This document shows, piece by piece, positions 33,554-42,527 of a stretch of 64,000 nucleotides of DNA. The stretch spans positions 186,001 through 250,000 of the forward strand of contig NZ_AKJN02000005.1 of the NCBI RefSeq assembly GCF_000282315.2. The letters are read 5' to 3'. This DNA is from Pseudomonas sp. GM41(2012). GTDB lineage: Bacteria > Pseudomonadota > Gammaproteobacteria > Pseudomonadales > Pseudomonadaceae. A program made the position numbers and the translations under genes. Within the stretch, counting starts at the first letter, position 1; the number at the start of each line of letters is the position of its first letter. The notes beneath the pieces are model-generated. The model saw nothing but the letters and a program-made list of their open reading frames with translations. It had not been told where the DNA came from and ran no database searches.

Positions 33554-34450
33554 ATGGACAAAACCATACGTCACGGGTCATTTGAAATGACCGCCGCCAT
33601 GCTGATTTCCGGGACCATCGGCTGGTTCGTGCTGGTGTCCGGGCAACCGGTGCTGGACGTAGTGTTCTGGCGTTGCGTGTTCGGCGCCGGCACGTTGTTG
33701 CTGATTTGCGCGGCATTCGGCTTCCTGCGCCCCGGCATTCTGACCCGCACCACGTTCTTGCTGGCCGTGCTCAGCGGCGTGGCGATTGTCGGCAACTGGG
33801 TGCTGTTGTTTGCTTCTTACTCCCGCGCCTCGATTGCCATAGGCACCGCGGTATACAACGTTCAGCCGTTCATGCTGGTGGGGTTGGCCGCGTTGTTCCT
33901 CAACGAAAAAATCACCCTGCAGAAACTGTTCTGGCTGGGTATTTCGTTTCTCGGGATGCTGGCGATTGTCAGCGCACATGGCGGGCAGGGCGAGAGCGGT
34001 AATGATTACCTGATGGGTATCGCTCTGGCGCTGGGGGCGGCATTTCTTTACGCGATTGCTGCGTTGATCATCAAGCGCCTGACCGGCACACCGCCGCATC
34101 TGATTGCATTGGTCCAGGTCACCACCGGCGTGCTGTTACTCGCGCCATTCGCGCACTTTTCGGCACTGCCGCAAGCGCCGAGTGCATGGGCGAGTCTGAT
34201 AACCCTGGGCATTGTCCACACCGGCGTGATGTATGTGCTGCTCTACGGCGCGATCCAAAAACTGCCGACGGCACTGACCGGTGCGCTGTCCTTCATCTAC
34301 CCGATTGCGGCGATTTTCGTTGACTGGTTTGCCTTCGGCCATCGCCTGGAGCCGCTGCAATGGATCGGTGTTGCCGCGATTCTGTTGGCCGCTGCCGGCA
34401 TGCAACAGGGTTGGAGCCTGAAGTTTCGTCGGACGGTGACGACGCAGTAA
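33554..34450 (+). CDS. EamA/DMT-family exporter
   Basis: The 298-residue protein has ten hydrophobic helices in two EamA halves (GTIGWFVLVSGQPVLDVVFW, then LYAIAALIIKRL and LSFIYPIAAIFVDWF). Members of this family export amino acids and other small metabolites. The ATG at 33554 is chosen because AGGAG lies seven bases ahead; an ATG three bases earlier is nearly as good. It is divergent from the Lrp gene, which probably regulates it, and convergent with the FUSC gene. Confidence 0.88.
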   Translation: MDKTIRHGSFEMTAAMLISGTIGWFVLVSGQPVLDVVFWRCVFGAGTLLLICAAFGFLRPGILTRTTFLLAVLSGVAIVGNWVLLFASYSRASIAIGTAVYNVQPFMLVGLAALFLNEKITLQKLFWLGISFLGMLAIVSAHGGQGESGNDYLMGIALALGAAFLYAIAALIIKRLTGTPPHLIALVQVTTGVLLLAPFAHFSALPQAPSAWASLITLGIVHTGVMYVLLYGAIQKLPTALTGALSFIYPIAAIFVDWFAFGHRLEPLQWIGVAAILLAAAGMQQGWSLKFRRTVTTQ

Positions 34451-34464
34451 GCCGTGAAGAAACC

Positions 34465-35505
34465 TCAGATGTTCCAGCGCGGTGCCGTCTTGGCCAAGCG
34501 CTGGCGCATCTCGCCGATGTTGGCGGCTAATTGCCGGACCAATAACCGGTAGCCGTCCAGCGGATTGTAAACCGGCGCGGTCAGGCTTGAATCCGACGGC
34601 AATTCGACGGGCCGGTTGAGCCGCTGGGACGCACCGGATTTCAGCGCCCGGGCCATACCGATCAGTTGCACCCGAATCAGCCGATGCTCGGCTTTCAAGG
34701 ACGATTGCAGATGGTCCATGGCCTCGGGGTCACTGGCATCCGGTCGGGTGTTGCCGAGAATTTCCAGGGTGCTGACGCACATCCGCAAGTGCCGCTGAAT
34801 GGCATCGAGTTCGGTCATGGAGATCCGCACTTCCTTGGACACCGACGGCATCAGCGAGCGCAATTGCACCATCACCGTGTTCAAGCGGCCCACCAGTTTA
34901 TGGTGTTCGTCATCGGTGACCGATTGGCCATTGATGATGCGTCCGTAGATCGCCGCGCAGTCGCGCAAGGCATCGGCCAGGTTGTAGCGCCAGGAATAAA
35001 CCGCGTAGAGCGGCAAGGCGAAAGAAAAAGCCAGGGCCAGGGCGATGCCGATCAGGATGTCCACCCCACGCCACAACCCGTCGGTGATCGGATTGTCGCC
35101 ATGCCCCGCGACGATAAACACGGTAATCGCCGAGAGCAACGCGGTGTAACCGCCCTTGCCGATGGCGTGGTACGAGAAGAACCCGCAAACCACGGCCATT
35201 GCGAAATAGGTCAGCCACGGCATCCCGAGCCAGGCCTGTTGCGCCACCAGCAGCAAGCCGACACCGGCGCCGATCAAGGTACCGATGGCGCGTTCGGCGG
35301 CTTTTTTGCCGATGTTGCCGTGATGCTGCAAACCACCGATCACCACCAGCATCGTCACCGACGCCCACTCACCGTGGGGCAGATTGATGCCGGTGGTCAG
35401 CAGGATCGTTGCCAGTAACCCCAGCGACACACGCACCGCGTGGATCACCCTGGCGTGGCGATAGCGCCGGTACGGGTCCAGTAACGGACGCAGCAGTCGG
35501 CGCAT
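34465..35505 (-). CDS. FUSC-family membrane protein
   Basis: The 346-residue protein has six hydrophobic segments within the first 170 residues (VSLGLLATILLTTGINLPHGEW, GTLIGAGVGLLLVAQQAWLG and others) and a helical cytoplasmic C-terminal half, as in FUSC proteins of the YccS and aromatic-acid exporter type. It is half the length of the duplicated AaeB form. It starts 47 bp after the GapN-like gene and is likely in its operon. It may export a toxic organic acid; the substrate is unknown. Confidence 0.82.
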   Translation of the reverse strand: MRRLLRPLLDPYRRYRHARVIHAVRVSLGLLATILLTTGINLPHGEWASVTMLVVIGGLQHHGNIGKKAAERAIGTLIGAGVGLLLVAQQAWLGMPWLTYFAMAVVCGFFSYHAIGKGGYTALLSAITVFIVAGHGDNPITDGLWRGVDILIGIALALAFSFALPLYAVYSWRYNLADALRDCAAIYGRIINGQSVTDDEHHKLVGRLNTVMVQLRSLMPSVSKEVRISMTELDAIQRHLRMCVSTLEILGNTRPDASDPEAMDHLQSSLKAEHRLIRVQLIGMARALKSGASQRLNRPVELPSDSSLTAPVYNPLDGYRLLVRQLAANIGEMRQRLAKTAPRWNI

Positions 35506-35552
35506 TAGCGGTGGGAGTCGGCTGTCTCTGAATGTGCTCAGGCTCGGTCTCC

Positions 35553-37178
35553 TCAGAAGATGTAATCGGTGGTCAGGAAGCTCGAACTGCGTCCGCTGAT
35601 GATCTCGCTGATGAGATCTTTGTTGGTTTCCTGGAACTTGGTCGCCACCAGTGTGCGAATCGAAAACACCCGCAACGCATCATGCACCGACAGCGTGCCT
35701 TCGGCGGAGTTCTTGCGGCCGTTGAACGGGAAAGTGTCCGGACCGCGCTGGCACTGGGCGTTGAGGTTGATCCGGCCGACCTGGTTGGCGAAGGTGTCGA
35801 CCAGCCGGCCGACCGCCACCGGGTTGGTGCCGAAGATACTCAGCTGCTGGCCGAAGTCCGATTCCAGAACGTAATCGATCACCGTGTCCAGATGCCGGTA
35901 AGGCACGATCGGCACGACCGGGCCGAACTGTTCTTCCTGATAGACGCGCATCTGCGGCGTCACCGGGTACAGCACGGCAGGGTAGAAGAACGAAGCGCGG
36001 GCTTCACCGCCGTTGGGGTTGACCACGGTGGCGCCTTTGCTCACGGCATCCGCCACCAGCGAGTGCAGATAATCGACCTTGCTCGCTTCCGGCAACGGCG
36101 TCAGCGCCACGCCGCTGTCCCACGGCATGCCGGGTTTGAGGTTGGCGAGTTTGGCGTTGAATTTCTCGATGAACGCTTCGACCACGTCTTCATGGACGAA
36201 GAGGATTTTCAACGCGGTGCAACGCTGACCATTGAAGGACAAGGAACCGGTGAGCGCTTCGCTGACCGCGTTGTCCAGATCCACCTCAGGCAGCACGATG
36301 CCGGGGTTTTTCGCATCCAGACCCAACGCCGCACGCAAGCGGTGCGGTTTTGGATGGAGTTTTTTCAGGTCACTGGCGGCTTTGTTGGTGCCGATAAACG
36401 CGAAGATGTCGATCTTGCCGCTGGCCATCAGCGCGCTGACGGTCTCGCGGCCGCTGCCGTAGATCACGTTGATCACCCCGGCCGGGAAGCTGTCGCGGAA
36501 CGCTTCCAGCAACGGACGAATCAGCAGCACACCCAGCTTGGCCGGTTTGAACACCACGGTGTTGCCCATGATCAGCGCCGGAATCAGCGTGGTGAAGGTT
36601 TCGTTCAACGGGTAGTTGTAAGGTCCCATGCACAACGCCACGCCCAGCGGCACGCGGCGGATCTGGCCGAGGGTGTCCTGTTCCAGTTCGAAGCGGCTGG
36701 AGCGGCGGTCGAGTTCCTTGAGTGCATTGATGGTGTCGACGATGTAGTCGCAGGTGCGGTCGAACTCTTTCTCCGAGTCCTTGAGGTTCTTGCCGATTTC
36801 CCACATCAGCAACTTGACCACGGCTTCGCGCTGTTCGCGCATGCGTCCAAGGAAGGTTTCGACGTGCTGGATGCGTTCGGCCACGCGCATTGTCGGCCAC
36901 AGACCCTGGCCCCGGTCATAGGCGCGGACGGCGGCGTCGAGGGCGGTCAATGCGGTGTCGGCATCGAGCAGCGGCGTGCTGCCGAGGATCACTTGTTCAT
37001 CGCCATTTTCGCCGGTCAGGTACACCGGGCTGCGGACTTGGGCGAGGGCCCCGGACCAGGTTTTCAGCTCGCCATCGACCAGGTATTCACGCTGCTCGGT
37101 CTGGCCATCGAGGCGATATTTTTCCGGGATGTCGCTGGCGTCGGGAAACAGGTTGCCAAGGATGTGTGCTGTGGTCAT
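35553..37178 (-). CDS. GapN-like NADP-dependent aldehyde dehydrogenase lacking the usual catalytic glutamate
   Basis: The 541-residue protein is an aldehyde dehydrogenase related to non-phosphorylating glyceraldehyde-3-phosphate dehydrogenase. It has GPYNYPLNETFTTLIPALI, the nucleophile C320 in FNGQRCTALK, EEQFGPVVPI and a conserved C-terminus. The general-base glutamate of most aldehyde dehydrogenases sits 34 residues before the cysteine in ELGGK; here that position is glycine 286 in ALGLDAKNPG. The product would be 3-phosphoglycerate and NADPH if it is a true GapN, but the altered motif may change deacylation. It is followed by the FUSC gene on the same strand. Confidence 0.82.
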   Translation of the reverse strand: MTTAHILGNLFPDASDIPEKYRLDGQTEQREYLVDGELKTWSGALAQVRSPVYLTGENGDEQVILGSTPLLDADTALTALDAAVRAYDRGQGLWPTMRVAERIQHVETFLGRMREQREAVVKLLMWEIGKNLKDSEKEFDRTCDYIVDTINALKELDRRSSRFELEQDTLGQIRRVPLGVALCMGPYNYPLNETFTTLIPALIMGNTVVFKPAKLGVLLIRPLLEAFRDSFPAGVINVIYGSGRETVSALMASGKIDIFAFIGTNKAASDLKKLHPKPHRLRAALGLDAKNPGIVLPEVDLDNAVSEALTGSLSFNGQRCTALKILFVHEDVVEAFIEKFNAKLANLKPGMPWDSGVALTPLPEASKVDYLHSLVADAVSKGATVVNPNGGEARASFFYPAVLYPVTPQMRVYQEEQFGPVVPIVPYRHLDTVIDYVLESDFGQQLSIFGTNPVAVGRLVDTFANQVGRINLNAQCQRGPDTFPFNGRKNSAEGTLSVHDALRVFSIRTLVATKFQETNKDLISEIISGRSSSFLTTDYIF

Positions 37179-37289
37179 GTCGCTACCCCGTCTGGATTGG
37201 GTGATGCACTGATGAATCGTTTTAGCAGACCTCGGACTCGCTTGTCATGGCTCATCTTATGATTTTTTTGGCTCGACGTTGCGGGTCGT

Positions 37290-37320
37290 CGTAGCAGCTG
37301 CCGAGCCTGCGACCTTTTGC
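37290..37320. repeat. half REP element
   Basis: The sequence from about 37290 to 37320 resembles one arm of the GTAGGAGCTGCCG...GCTGCGATCTTTT repeat family seen elsewhere in the window, but without the inverted second arm and with several mismatches. Confidence 0.5.
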
Positions 37321-37382
37321 CCTGAAAACACACAAGTAACGATCCTCCGGTTAAACTTCGCGTTCTTTCTAAAGGAGTTCAT

Positions 37383-38270
37383 ATGAGTTACTACCAGCCG
37401 GGCATTCTCGCCACCCCAGTTCCGCCTCAAGCTCGTCATATGTTCTTCGCCCTCGAATCCGCCGCTGCCTTGCCGGCCGCGCTGGAGAATCTCAAGGGAC
37501 TGGTGGACGGGAAGTCGGCCGTGGTCGGTTTCGGTGAGTCCCTGGTCAAGGCGCTTAAGGGGCAAATCGATGGCCTGCGCACCTTTCCAGCGTTGACCGG
37601 TGTCGGCGTCGACAACCCCTCGACCCAGCACGCGCTCTGGTGCTGGTTGCACGGTGTCGACCGTGGCGAATTGCTCAACCGCAGCAACGCCATCGAAGCT
37701 GCGCTGGCCCCGGCCCTGCGCCTGGTGCAGATGAACGAAACCTTCCGCCACCTCTCCGGCCACGACCTGACCGGTTACGAAGACGGTACCGAAAACCCTC
37801 ACGACGAAGCCGCCGTTGCCGCTGCGCTGGTGAGTGACGGCGCTGACGGAATGGTCGGCGGCAGTTTCGCCGCGATCCAGCAGTGGCAGCACGACTTGAA
37901 GGGTTTCCACGCGATGCCGTCCCATGCGAAGGACAACATCATGGGCCGTCGTTTGAGCGACAACGAAGAACTCGACGACGCGCCGATTTCCGCTCACGTC
38001 AAACGCACCGCCCAGGAAAGCTTCGCCCCCGAGGCCTTCGTGGTGCGCCGTTCCATGCCCTGGATCGAAGGCGATCGCGCCGGCCTGATGTTCCTGGCCT
38101 TCGGTTTCTCCCTCGACGCCTTCGAAGCCCAACTGCGCCGCATGAGCGGTCTGGAAGACGGCATCACCGACGGTTTGTACCGCATCAGCCGGCCGATCAC
38201 CGGCGGCTACTACTGGTGCCCGCCGCTCAAGGACGGTCATCTGGACCTGCGCGCACTGCGCGTCGGCTAA
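37383..38270 (+). CDS. Dyp-type peroxidase
   Basis: The 295-residue protein has the family motif GYEDGTENP (G131 to D134-G135) and a probable proximal haem ligand, H205 in APISAHVKRT, plus FLAFGFSLDAFEAQL near the end. It resembles YfeX-type cytoplasmic Dyp peroxidases, which use hydrogen peroxide to oxidise dyes or porphyrinogens. There is no signal peptide or Tat motif. The ATG follows AAGGAG and the gene is 16 bp upstream of the Gfo/Idh gene, so they are co-transcribed. Confidence 0.93.
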   Translation: MSYYQPGILATPVPPQARHMFFALESAAALPAALENLKGLVDGKSAVVGFGESLVKALKGQIDGLRTFPALTGVGVDNPSTQHALWCWLHGVDRGELLNRSNAIEAALAPALRLVQMNETFRHLSGHDLTGYEDGTENPHDEAAVAAALVSDGADGMVGGSFAAIQQWQHDLKGFHAMPSHAKDNIMGRRLSDNEELDDAPISAHVKRTAQESFAPEAFVVRRSMPWIEGDRAGLMFLAFGFSLDAFEAQLRRMSGLEDGITDGLYRISRPITGGYYWCPPLKDGHLDLRALRVG

Positions 38271-38286
38271 CTATCAAGGAGTCAGT

Positions 38287-39255
38287 ATGAACGTGGTGCG
38301 CTGGGGCATGATCGGGTGTGGCAGCGTCGCTGAACGCAAGAGCGGGCCGGCCTTCTACAAGGCGCCCGGCTCGGCGTTGGTGGCGGTCATGGGCCGGCGT
38401 CTGGAAGCGGTGACGGATTACGCCGCGCGCCACGGCATCGCTCGGGTCTACACCGATGTCGACGCGCTGATCAATGATCCCGAGGTCGACGCGGTGTACA
38501 TCGCCACGCCGCCTGACTGTCATCACGCTTACGCCTTGAGGGTGGCCGCCGCTGGCAAACATTGCTGCGTCGAAAAACCGATGTCGCTGAATGCCGGGCA
38601 AAGCCGTGAGATGCAAAAGGTCTTTGCCGATGCCGGGCTGCACTTGTTTGTTTCCTACTACCGACGCTCGCTGCCGCGCTTTCAGCAAGTGCGGCAATGG
38701 CTGGAGGAAGGGCGGATCGGCGAGGTCCGGCACCTGACCTGGACCCTGACCAAAGCGCCATCTCCGACCGATCTTGGCGGTACAGATAACTGGCGCACCG
38801 ACCCGGCAATTGCTGGCGGTGGTTATTTCGCCGACCTGGCCAGTCATGGCTTCGACCTGTTCCAGTACCTGCTGGGTGACATCGTCGAAGTCGCCGGTTT
38901 TACTGCGCACCAGGCTGGTTTGTATGCCGCCGAGGATGCCGTCAGCGCCAGTTGGCGGTTCGCTTCGGGCGCCCTGGGCATGGGCTGCTGGAATTTCGTC
39001 GCGGACCGACGAGAAGATCGGGTCGAACTGATTGGCAGCAAAGGCCGGATCAGCTTTTCCGTATTCGATGAGCATCCGGTTCAGCTTGAAGCCGATGAAA
39101 CACTCAGCCTGCACATCGAGAATCATGAGCACATCCAGTGGCATCACGTGCTGGGTATGAACGCGCACATTCGGGGAGAAGTGCAGCATCCGGCCGTGGC
39201 CGAACAGGCAGTGAAAACCGATTGGGTTATGGACCAGATCCTCAAGCGCAACTGA
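38287..39255 (+). CDS. Gfo/Idh/MocA-family oxidoreductase
   Basis: The 322-residue protein starts NVVRWGMIGCGSVAERKSGP, a Rossmann NAD(P)-binding site, followed by CVEKPMSLNAGQ with the conserved EKP motif, and a C-terminal substrate domain including GGGYFADLASHGFDLFQYLLG, where the histidine is the usual catalytic residue. Family members oxidise or reduce sugars and inositols. It follows the Dyp-type peroxidase with an AAGGAG site. Substrate not identifiable. Confidence 0.92.
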   Translation: MNVVRWGMIGCGSVAERKSGPAFYKAPGSALVAVMGRRLEAVTDYAARHGIARVYTDVDALINDPEVDAVYIATPPDCHHAYALRVAAAGKHCCVEKPMSLNAGQSREMQKVFADAGLHLFVSYYRRSLPRFQQVRQWLEEGRIGEVRHLTWTLTKAPSPTDLGGTDNWRTDPAIAGGGYFADLASHGFDLFQYLLGDIVEVAGFTAHQAGLYAAEDAVSASWRFASGALGMGCWNFVADRREDRVELIGSKGRISFSVFDEHPVQLEADETLSLHIENHEHIQWHHVLGMNAHIRGEVQHPAVAEQAVKTDWVMDQILKRN

Positions 39256-39291
39256 ACTTTGCTCACTCTGCACCTTTGTGGTGAGGGGTTC

Positions 39292-39415
39292 TTGTGGCGA
39301 GGGGGCTTGCCCCCGTTGGAGTGCGAAGCGCTCCCCTGCATTCTTTCAGTAATATCAAGTCAGCAGGTTTAGCGACTGCTGCGCAGCCGAACGGGGGCAA
39401 GCCCCCTCGCCACAA
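39292..39415. repeat. inverted REP-type pair (GTGGCGAGGGGGC type)
   Basis: Two 26-bp arms, 39292-39317 and 39390-39415, are exact inverted copies with the core GGCGAGGGGGCTTGCCCCC. Each arm is itself a small palindrome. They lie downstream of the Gfo/Idh gene and upstream of the GntR gene. This is a different repeat family from the GGCTGCGATC type. Confidence 0.9.
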
Positions 39416-39491
39416 TGGTTTGTGCCCGTCTGACAGACCGCTCTAACCTTATGCTCAAACAGTATTTCTCAAGCCTGTCATTAGAACTTTA

Positions 39492-39525
39492 AGATCACGT
39501 CATAACTCGTTATAACAAGTGATCT
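39492..39525. promoter_or_regulatory. probable GntR operator: nested palindrome
   Basis: ACTCGTTATAACAAGT at 39505-39520 is a 16-bp palindrome with one mismatch. A second symmetry, AGATCAC at 39492-39498 with GTGATCT at 39519-39525, surrounds it. It ends three bases before the regulator's ATG at 39529, so binding would block both transcription and translation starts of the operon. HutC-type GntR proteins bind sites of this general kind. Confidence 0.6.
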
Positions 39526-39528
39526 TCC

Positions 39529-40281
39529 ATGACTGATAACGTTCTCTCCCTCAGCAGCGTCCCGCTGCACACCCAACTGCGGGATGTGCTGCGCGCCCGC
39601 ATCCTCGACGGCGAATACCCGCAAGACAGCCAGATGCCTTCCGAAAGCGAACTCGGTGCGCTGTTCAAAGTCAGCCGCATCACCGTGCGCCAGGCCTTGG
39701 GGGATCTGCAGAAAGAAGGGCTGATCTTCAAGATCCACGGCAAAGGCACCTTCGTCGCCAAGCCTAAAACCTTCCAGAACGTCAGCACCCTGCAAGGCCT
39801 CGCCGAGTCCATGACCGGTCGCGGCTATGAGGTGATCAACCGCCTGCGCAGTTTCAAATTCATTGCCGCCGACAAACTCGTTGCCCAGCGCTTGCACGTC
39901 GCCGAAGGCGAGACCGTGGCGCAGATCAAACGGGTGCGGCTGATCAACCGCGAGCCGATTTCCCTGGAAATCACCTACCTGCCCAAGGCCATCGGCGAGC
40001 GCCTGGAGAAGGCCGATCTGGTCACCCGCGACATTTTCCTGATCCTGGAAAACGACTGCGGCCTGGCCCTTGGTCACGCGGATCTGGCCATCGATGCGGT
40101 GCTGGCCGACAGCGACCTGACCCAGGCGCTGAACGTCGAACCCGGCTCGCCGATCATGCGCATCGAGCGTTTGACCCACGACGCCGCAGGCGTTCCCGTG
40201 GACTTCGAACACCTTTACTACCGCGGCGATGCCTTCCAGTACCGCCTGCGGATCGACCGGCAAAAAGGGGCGCAGGCATGA
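39529..40281 (+). CDS. GntR-family (HutC/UTRA-type) regulator
   Basis: The 250-residue protein has a winged helix-turn-helix (residues about 15-80; MPSESELGALFKVSRITVRQ) and a UTRA ligand domain (about 100-240; ending RIERLTHDAAGVPVDFEHLY). Such regulators release DNA on binding a pathway metabolite. Its stop overlaps the ATG of the flavoprotein gene, so it is the first gene of that operon and is probably self-regulating through the adjacent palindrome. Confidence 0.93.
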   Translation: MTDNVLSLSSVPLHTQLRDVLRARILDGEYPQDSQMPSESELGALFKVSRITVRQALGDLQKEGLIFKIHGKGTFVAKPKTFQNVSTLQGLAESMTGRGYEVINRLRSFKFIAADKLVAQRLHVAEGETVAQIKRVRLINREPISLEITYLPKAIGERLEKADLVTRDIFLILENDCGLALGHADLAIDAVLADSDLTQALNVEPGSPIMRIERLTHDAAGVPVDFEHLYYRGDAFQYRLRIDRQKGAQA

Positions 40282-42023
40282 CCAGAAGCTCAATAACTAG
40301 AAGCACGCTCGAACAGGAATACGACATCGTCGTGATCGGCGGCGGCACCGCTGGACCGATGGCGGCGATCAAGGCCAAGGAACGCAATCGCGATTTGCGC
40401 GTGCTGCTGATCGACAAGGCCAACGTCAAACGCAGTGGCGCGATCAGCATGGGCATGGACGGCCTGAACAACGCGATCATTCCCGGTCACTCGACGCCGG
40501 AGCAGTACACCAAGGAAATCACCATTGCCAATGACGGCATCGTCAATCAGGCGGCGGTGTATGCCTACGCGACCCACAGCTTCGAAACCATCGAGCAACT
40601 GGACCGCTGGGGCGTGAAGTTCGAGAAGGACGAGACCGGCGACTACGCAGTGAAAAAGGTCCACCACATGGGCGCCTACGTGCTGCCGATGCCGGAAGGG
40701 CACGACATCAAAAAAGTCCTGTATCGCCAGTTGAAACGGGCGCGGGTGAGCATCACCAATCGGCTGGTCTGCACGCGATTGCTGACGGACGACGAGGGCG
40801 CGGTCAACGGGGTGATGGGTTTTGACTGCCGCACTGCCGACTTCCACGTGATCAAGGCCAAAGCCGTGATCCTCTGCTGCGGCGCCGCCGGACGTCTCGG
40901 TTTACCGTCCTCGGGTTACCTGATGGGCACCTACGAAAACCCGACCAACGCCGGCGACGGTTACGCCATGGCCTATCACGCCGGGGCTGAACTGGCGAAT
41001 CTTGAATGCTTCCAGATCAACCCGCTGATCAAGGATTACAACGGCCCGGCCTGCGCCTACGTCACCGGTCCATTGGGCGGCTATACCGCGAACAACAAGG
41101 GCGAACGCTTCATCGAGTGCGACTACTGGAGCGGGCAGATGATGTGGGAGTTCCACCAGGAACTCGAAAGCGGCAATGGCCCGGTGTTCCTCAAACTCGA
41201 TCACCTGGCCGAGGAAACCATCCAGAACATCGAAGAGATCCTGCACAGCAACGAACGCCCGAGTCGCGGCCAGTTTCACGCCAATCGCGGCACCGACTAC
41301 CGCACGCAAATGGTCGAGATGCACATCTCCGAAATCGGTTTTTGCAGCGGGCATTCGGCGTCCGGCGTGTGGGTCAACGAGAAGGCCGAGACCTCGGTCA
41401 AGGGTTTGTACTCGGCCGGTGACATGGCCGCGGTGCCGCACAACTACATGCTCGGCGCGTTTACTTATGGCTGGTTTGCCGGCACCAACGCGGCGGAATT
41501 TGTCGCCGGACGCGAGTTTTCGACGGTCGATGCCAAGCAAATCGAAACGGAAAAGGCCCGGGTCTACGCACCGCTGGATCGCGAACACGGCCTGCCGCCA
41601 GCTCAGGTCGAGTACAAGCTGCGACGTTTTGTGAACGACTACCTGCAACCGCCGAAAGTGACCAAGAAGATGCAAATCGGCCTGCAACGCTTTAGCGATA
41701 TCCAGCGCGATCTCGATCAGATCAAGGCCCATAACGCCCATGAACTGATGCGCGCCATGGAAGTCAGCATGATCCGCGACTGCGCCGAAATGGCCGCCCG
41801 CGCTTCGCTGTTCCGCGCCGAAAGCCGCTGGGGTCTTTATCACTATCGGGTCGACCATCCGCAACGCAACGACAGCGACTGGTTCTGCCATTGCCACCTG
41901 AAGAAGGATGAAAACGGGCTGATGACCAGCTTCAAGAAAGCCGTCGAGCCTTACATCATCCCGCTGGACGCCGATGAAATGCAGGCCTACGACCGGCTGC
42001 GTGTCGGTGCCTTTGCTGCTTGA
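40278..42023 (+). CDS. adenylylsulfate reductase alpha-like flavoprotein (FAD-dependent)
   Basis: The 581-residue protein belongs to the succinate dehydrogenase/fumarate reductase flavoprotein family and looks closest to the AprA branch. It has an FAD-binding GxGxxG (DIVVIGGGTAGPMAA at about 15-30), MGMDGLNNAI, a second nucleotide loop (GLYSAGDMA at about 370-380), and a C-terminal ESRWGLYHYRVDHPQRNDSD followed by WFCH. It begins with an ATGA overlap with the regulator and is followed 21 bp later by a ferredoxin that would be its partner, as AprB is to AprA. No ATP sulfurylase, Qmo or Dsr genes are near. It may oxidise or reduce a sulfur-containing or other substrate taken up by the downstream transporter. 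Confidence 0.82.
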   Translation: MTRSSITRSTLEQEYDIVVIGGGTAGPMAAIKAKERNRDLRVLLIDKANVKRSGAISMGMDGLNNAIIPGHSTPEQYTKEITIANDGIVNQAAVYAYATHSFETIEQLDRWGVKFEKDETGDYAVKKVHHMGAYVLPMPEGHDIKKVLYRQLKRARVSITNRLVCTRLLTDDEGAVNGVMGFDCRTADFHVIKAKAVILCCGAAGRLGLPSSGYLMGTYENPTNAGDGYAMAYHAGAELANLECFQINPLIKDYNGPACAYVTGPLGGYTANNKGERFIECDYWSGQMMWEFHQELESGNGPVFLKLDHLAEETIQNIEEILHSNERPSRGQFHANRGTDYRTQMVEMHISEIGFCSGHSASGVWVNEKAETSVKGLYSAGDMAAVPHNYMLGAFTYGWFAGTNAAEFVAGREFSTVDAKQIETEKARVYAPLDREHGLPPAQVEYKLRRFVNDYLQPPKVTKKMQIGLQRFSDIQRDLDQIKAHNAHELMRAMEVSMIRDCAEMAARASLFRAESRWGLYHYRVDHPQRNDSDWFCHCHLKKDENGLMTSFKKAVEPYIIPLDADEMQAYDRLRVGAFAA

Positions 42024-42044
42024 GCCCAAAAGAGAGACCGCAAA

Positions 42045-42290
42045 ATGGCCTATCAACCCCAGGAAATCTTCTTTCGCTCCAACGCGCCCGTCACGGTCGA
42101 TGAAGACCTTTGCATCGCCCACAAAGGCTGCACCGTGTGCGTCGACGTGTGCCCGATGGACCTGCTGGCGATCAACCCGGCCACGCAAAAGGCCTACATG
42201 GCGTTCGACGAATGCTGGTACTGCATGCCGTGTGAAAAGGACTGCCCGACTGGCGCAGTGAAAGTCGAAATCCCGTACCTCCTGCGCTGA
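42045..42290 (+). CDS. 2[4Fe-4S] ferredoxin (AprB-like partner)
   Basis: The 81-residue protein carries two clusters. The first is C-x5-C-x2-C-x3-CP in DLCIAHKGCTVCVDVCP; the second is C-x2-C-x2-C-x3-CP in CWYCMPCEKDCPTGA. It lies 21 bp after the flavoprotein gene with an AGAGAG site and should form the electron-carrying subunit of a two-subunit enzyme with it. It is shorter than AprB of sulfate reducers and lacks the long C-terminal extension that embraces AprA. Confidence 0.9.
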   Translation: MAYQPQEIFFRSNAPVTVDEDLCIAHKGCTVCVDVCPMDLLAINPATQKAYMAFDECWYCMPCEKDCPTGAVKVEIPYLLR

Positions 42291-42305
42291 TCTGAAAGGA
42301 CGCTA

Positions 42306-42396
42306 TCGCGAGCAGGCTCACTCCCACAGTGGATCGAAGCCAGCCGAAAGTCCTGAATACACCAATAAACCTGTAGGAGCGAGCCTGCTCGCGAAG
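42306..42396. repeat. inverted REP-type pair (GCGAGCAGGCTC type)
   Basis: TCGCGAGCAGGCTC near 42306 and GAGCCTGCTCGCGA near 42383 are inverted copies separated by about 60 bp. They lie in the 237-bp gap between the ferredoxin and the substrate-binding protein genes, so the transporter genes may have their own transcription level. Confidence 0.8.
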
Positions 42397-42527
42397 AGGC
42401 CAGTCCAGACAACCACAAAGCCATCCGGTAACCCCCGGACGCTTGCTTCAAAACACCCCTCGTTTCCCACCGCGCCCTGATCGTGGCGGAGACGAACATC
42501 CTATAAATGATTCGAGGGGATTTACCT

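Noticed and set aside
35532..37262. 576-codon plus-strand frame over the GapN-like gene
   Set aside because: Antisense shadow of a fully conserved aldehyde dehydrogenase.
40278..42290. true dissimilatory AprAB
   Set aside because: No ATP sulfurylase, Qmo or Dsr genes occur nearby, and the ferredoxin is too short for AprB; a related but different role is more likely.
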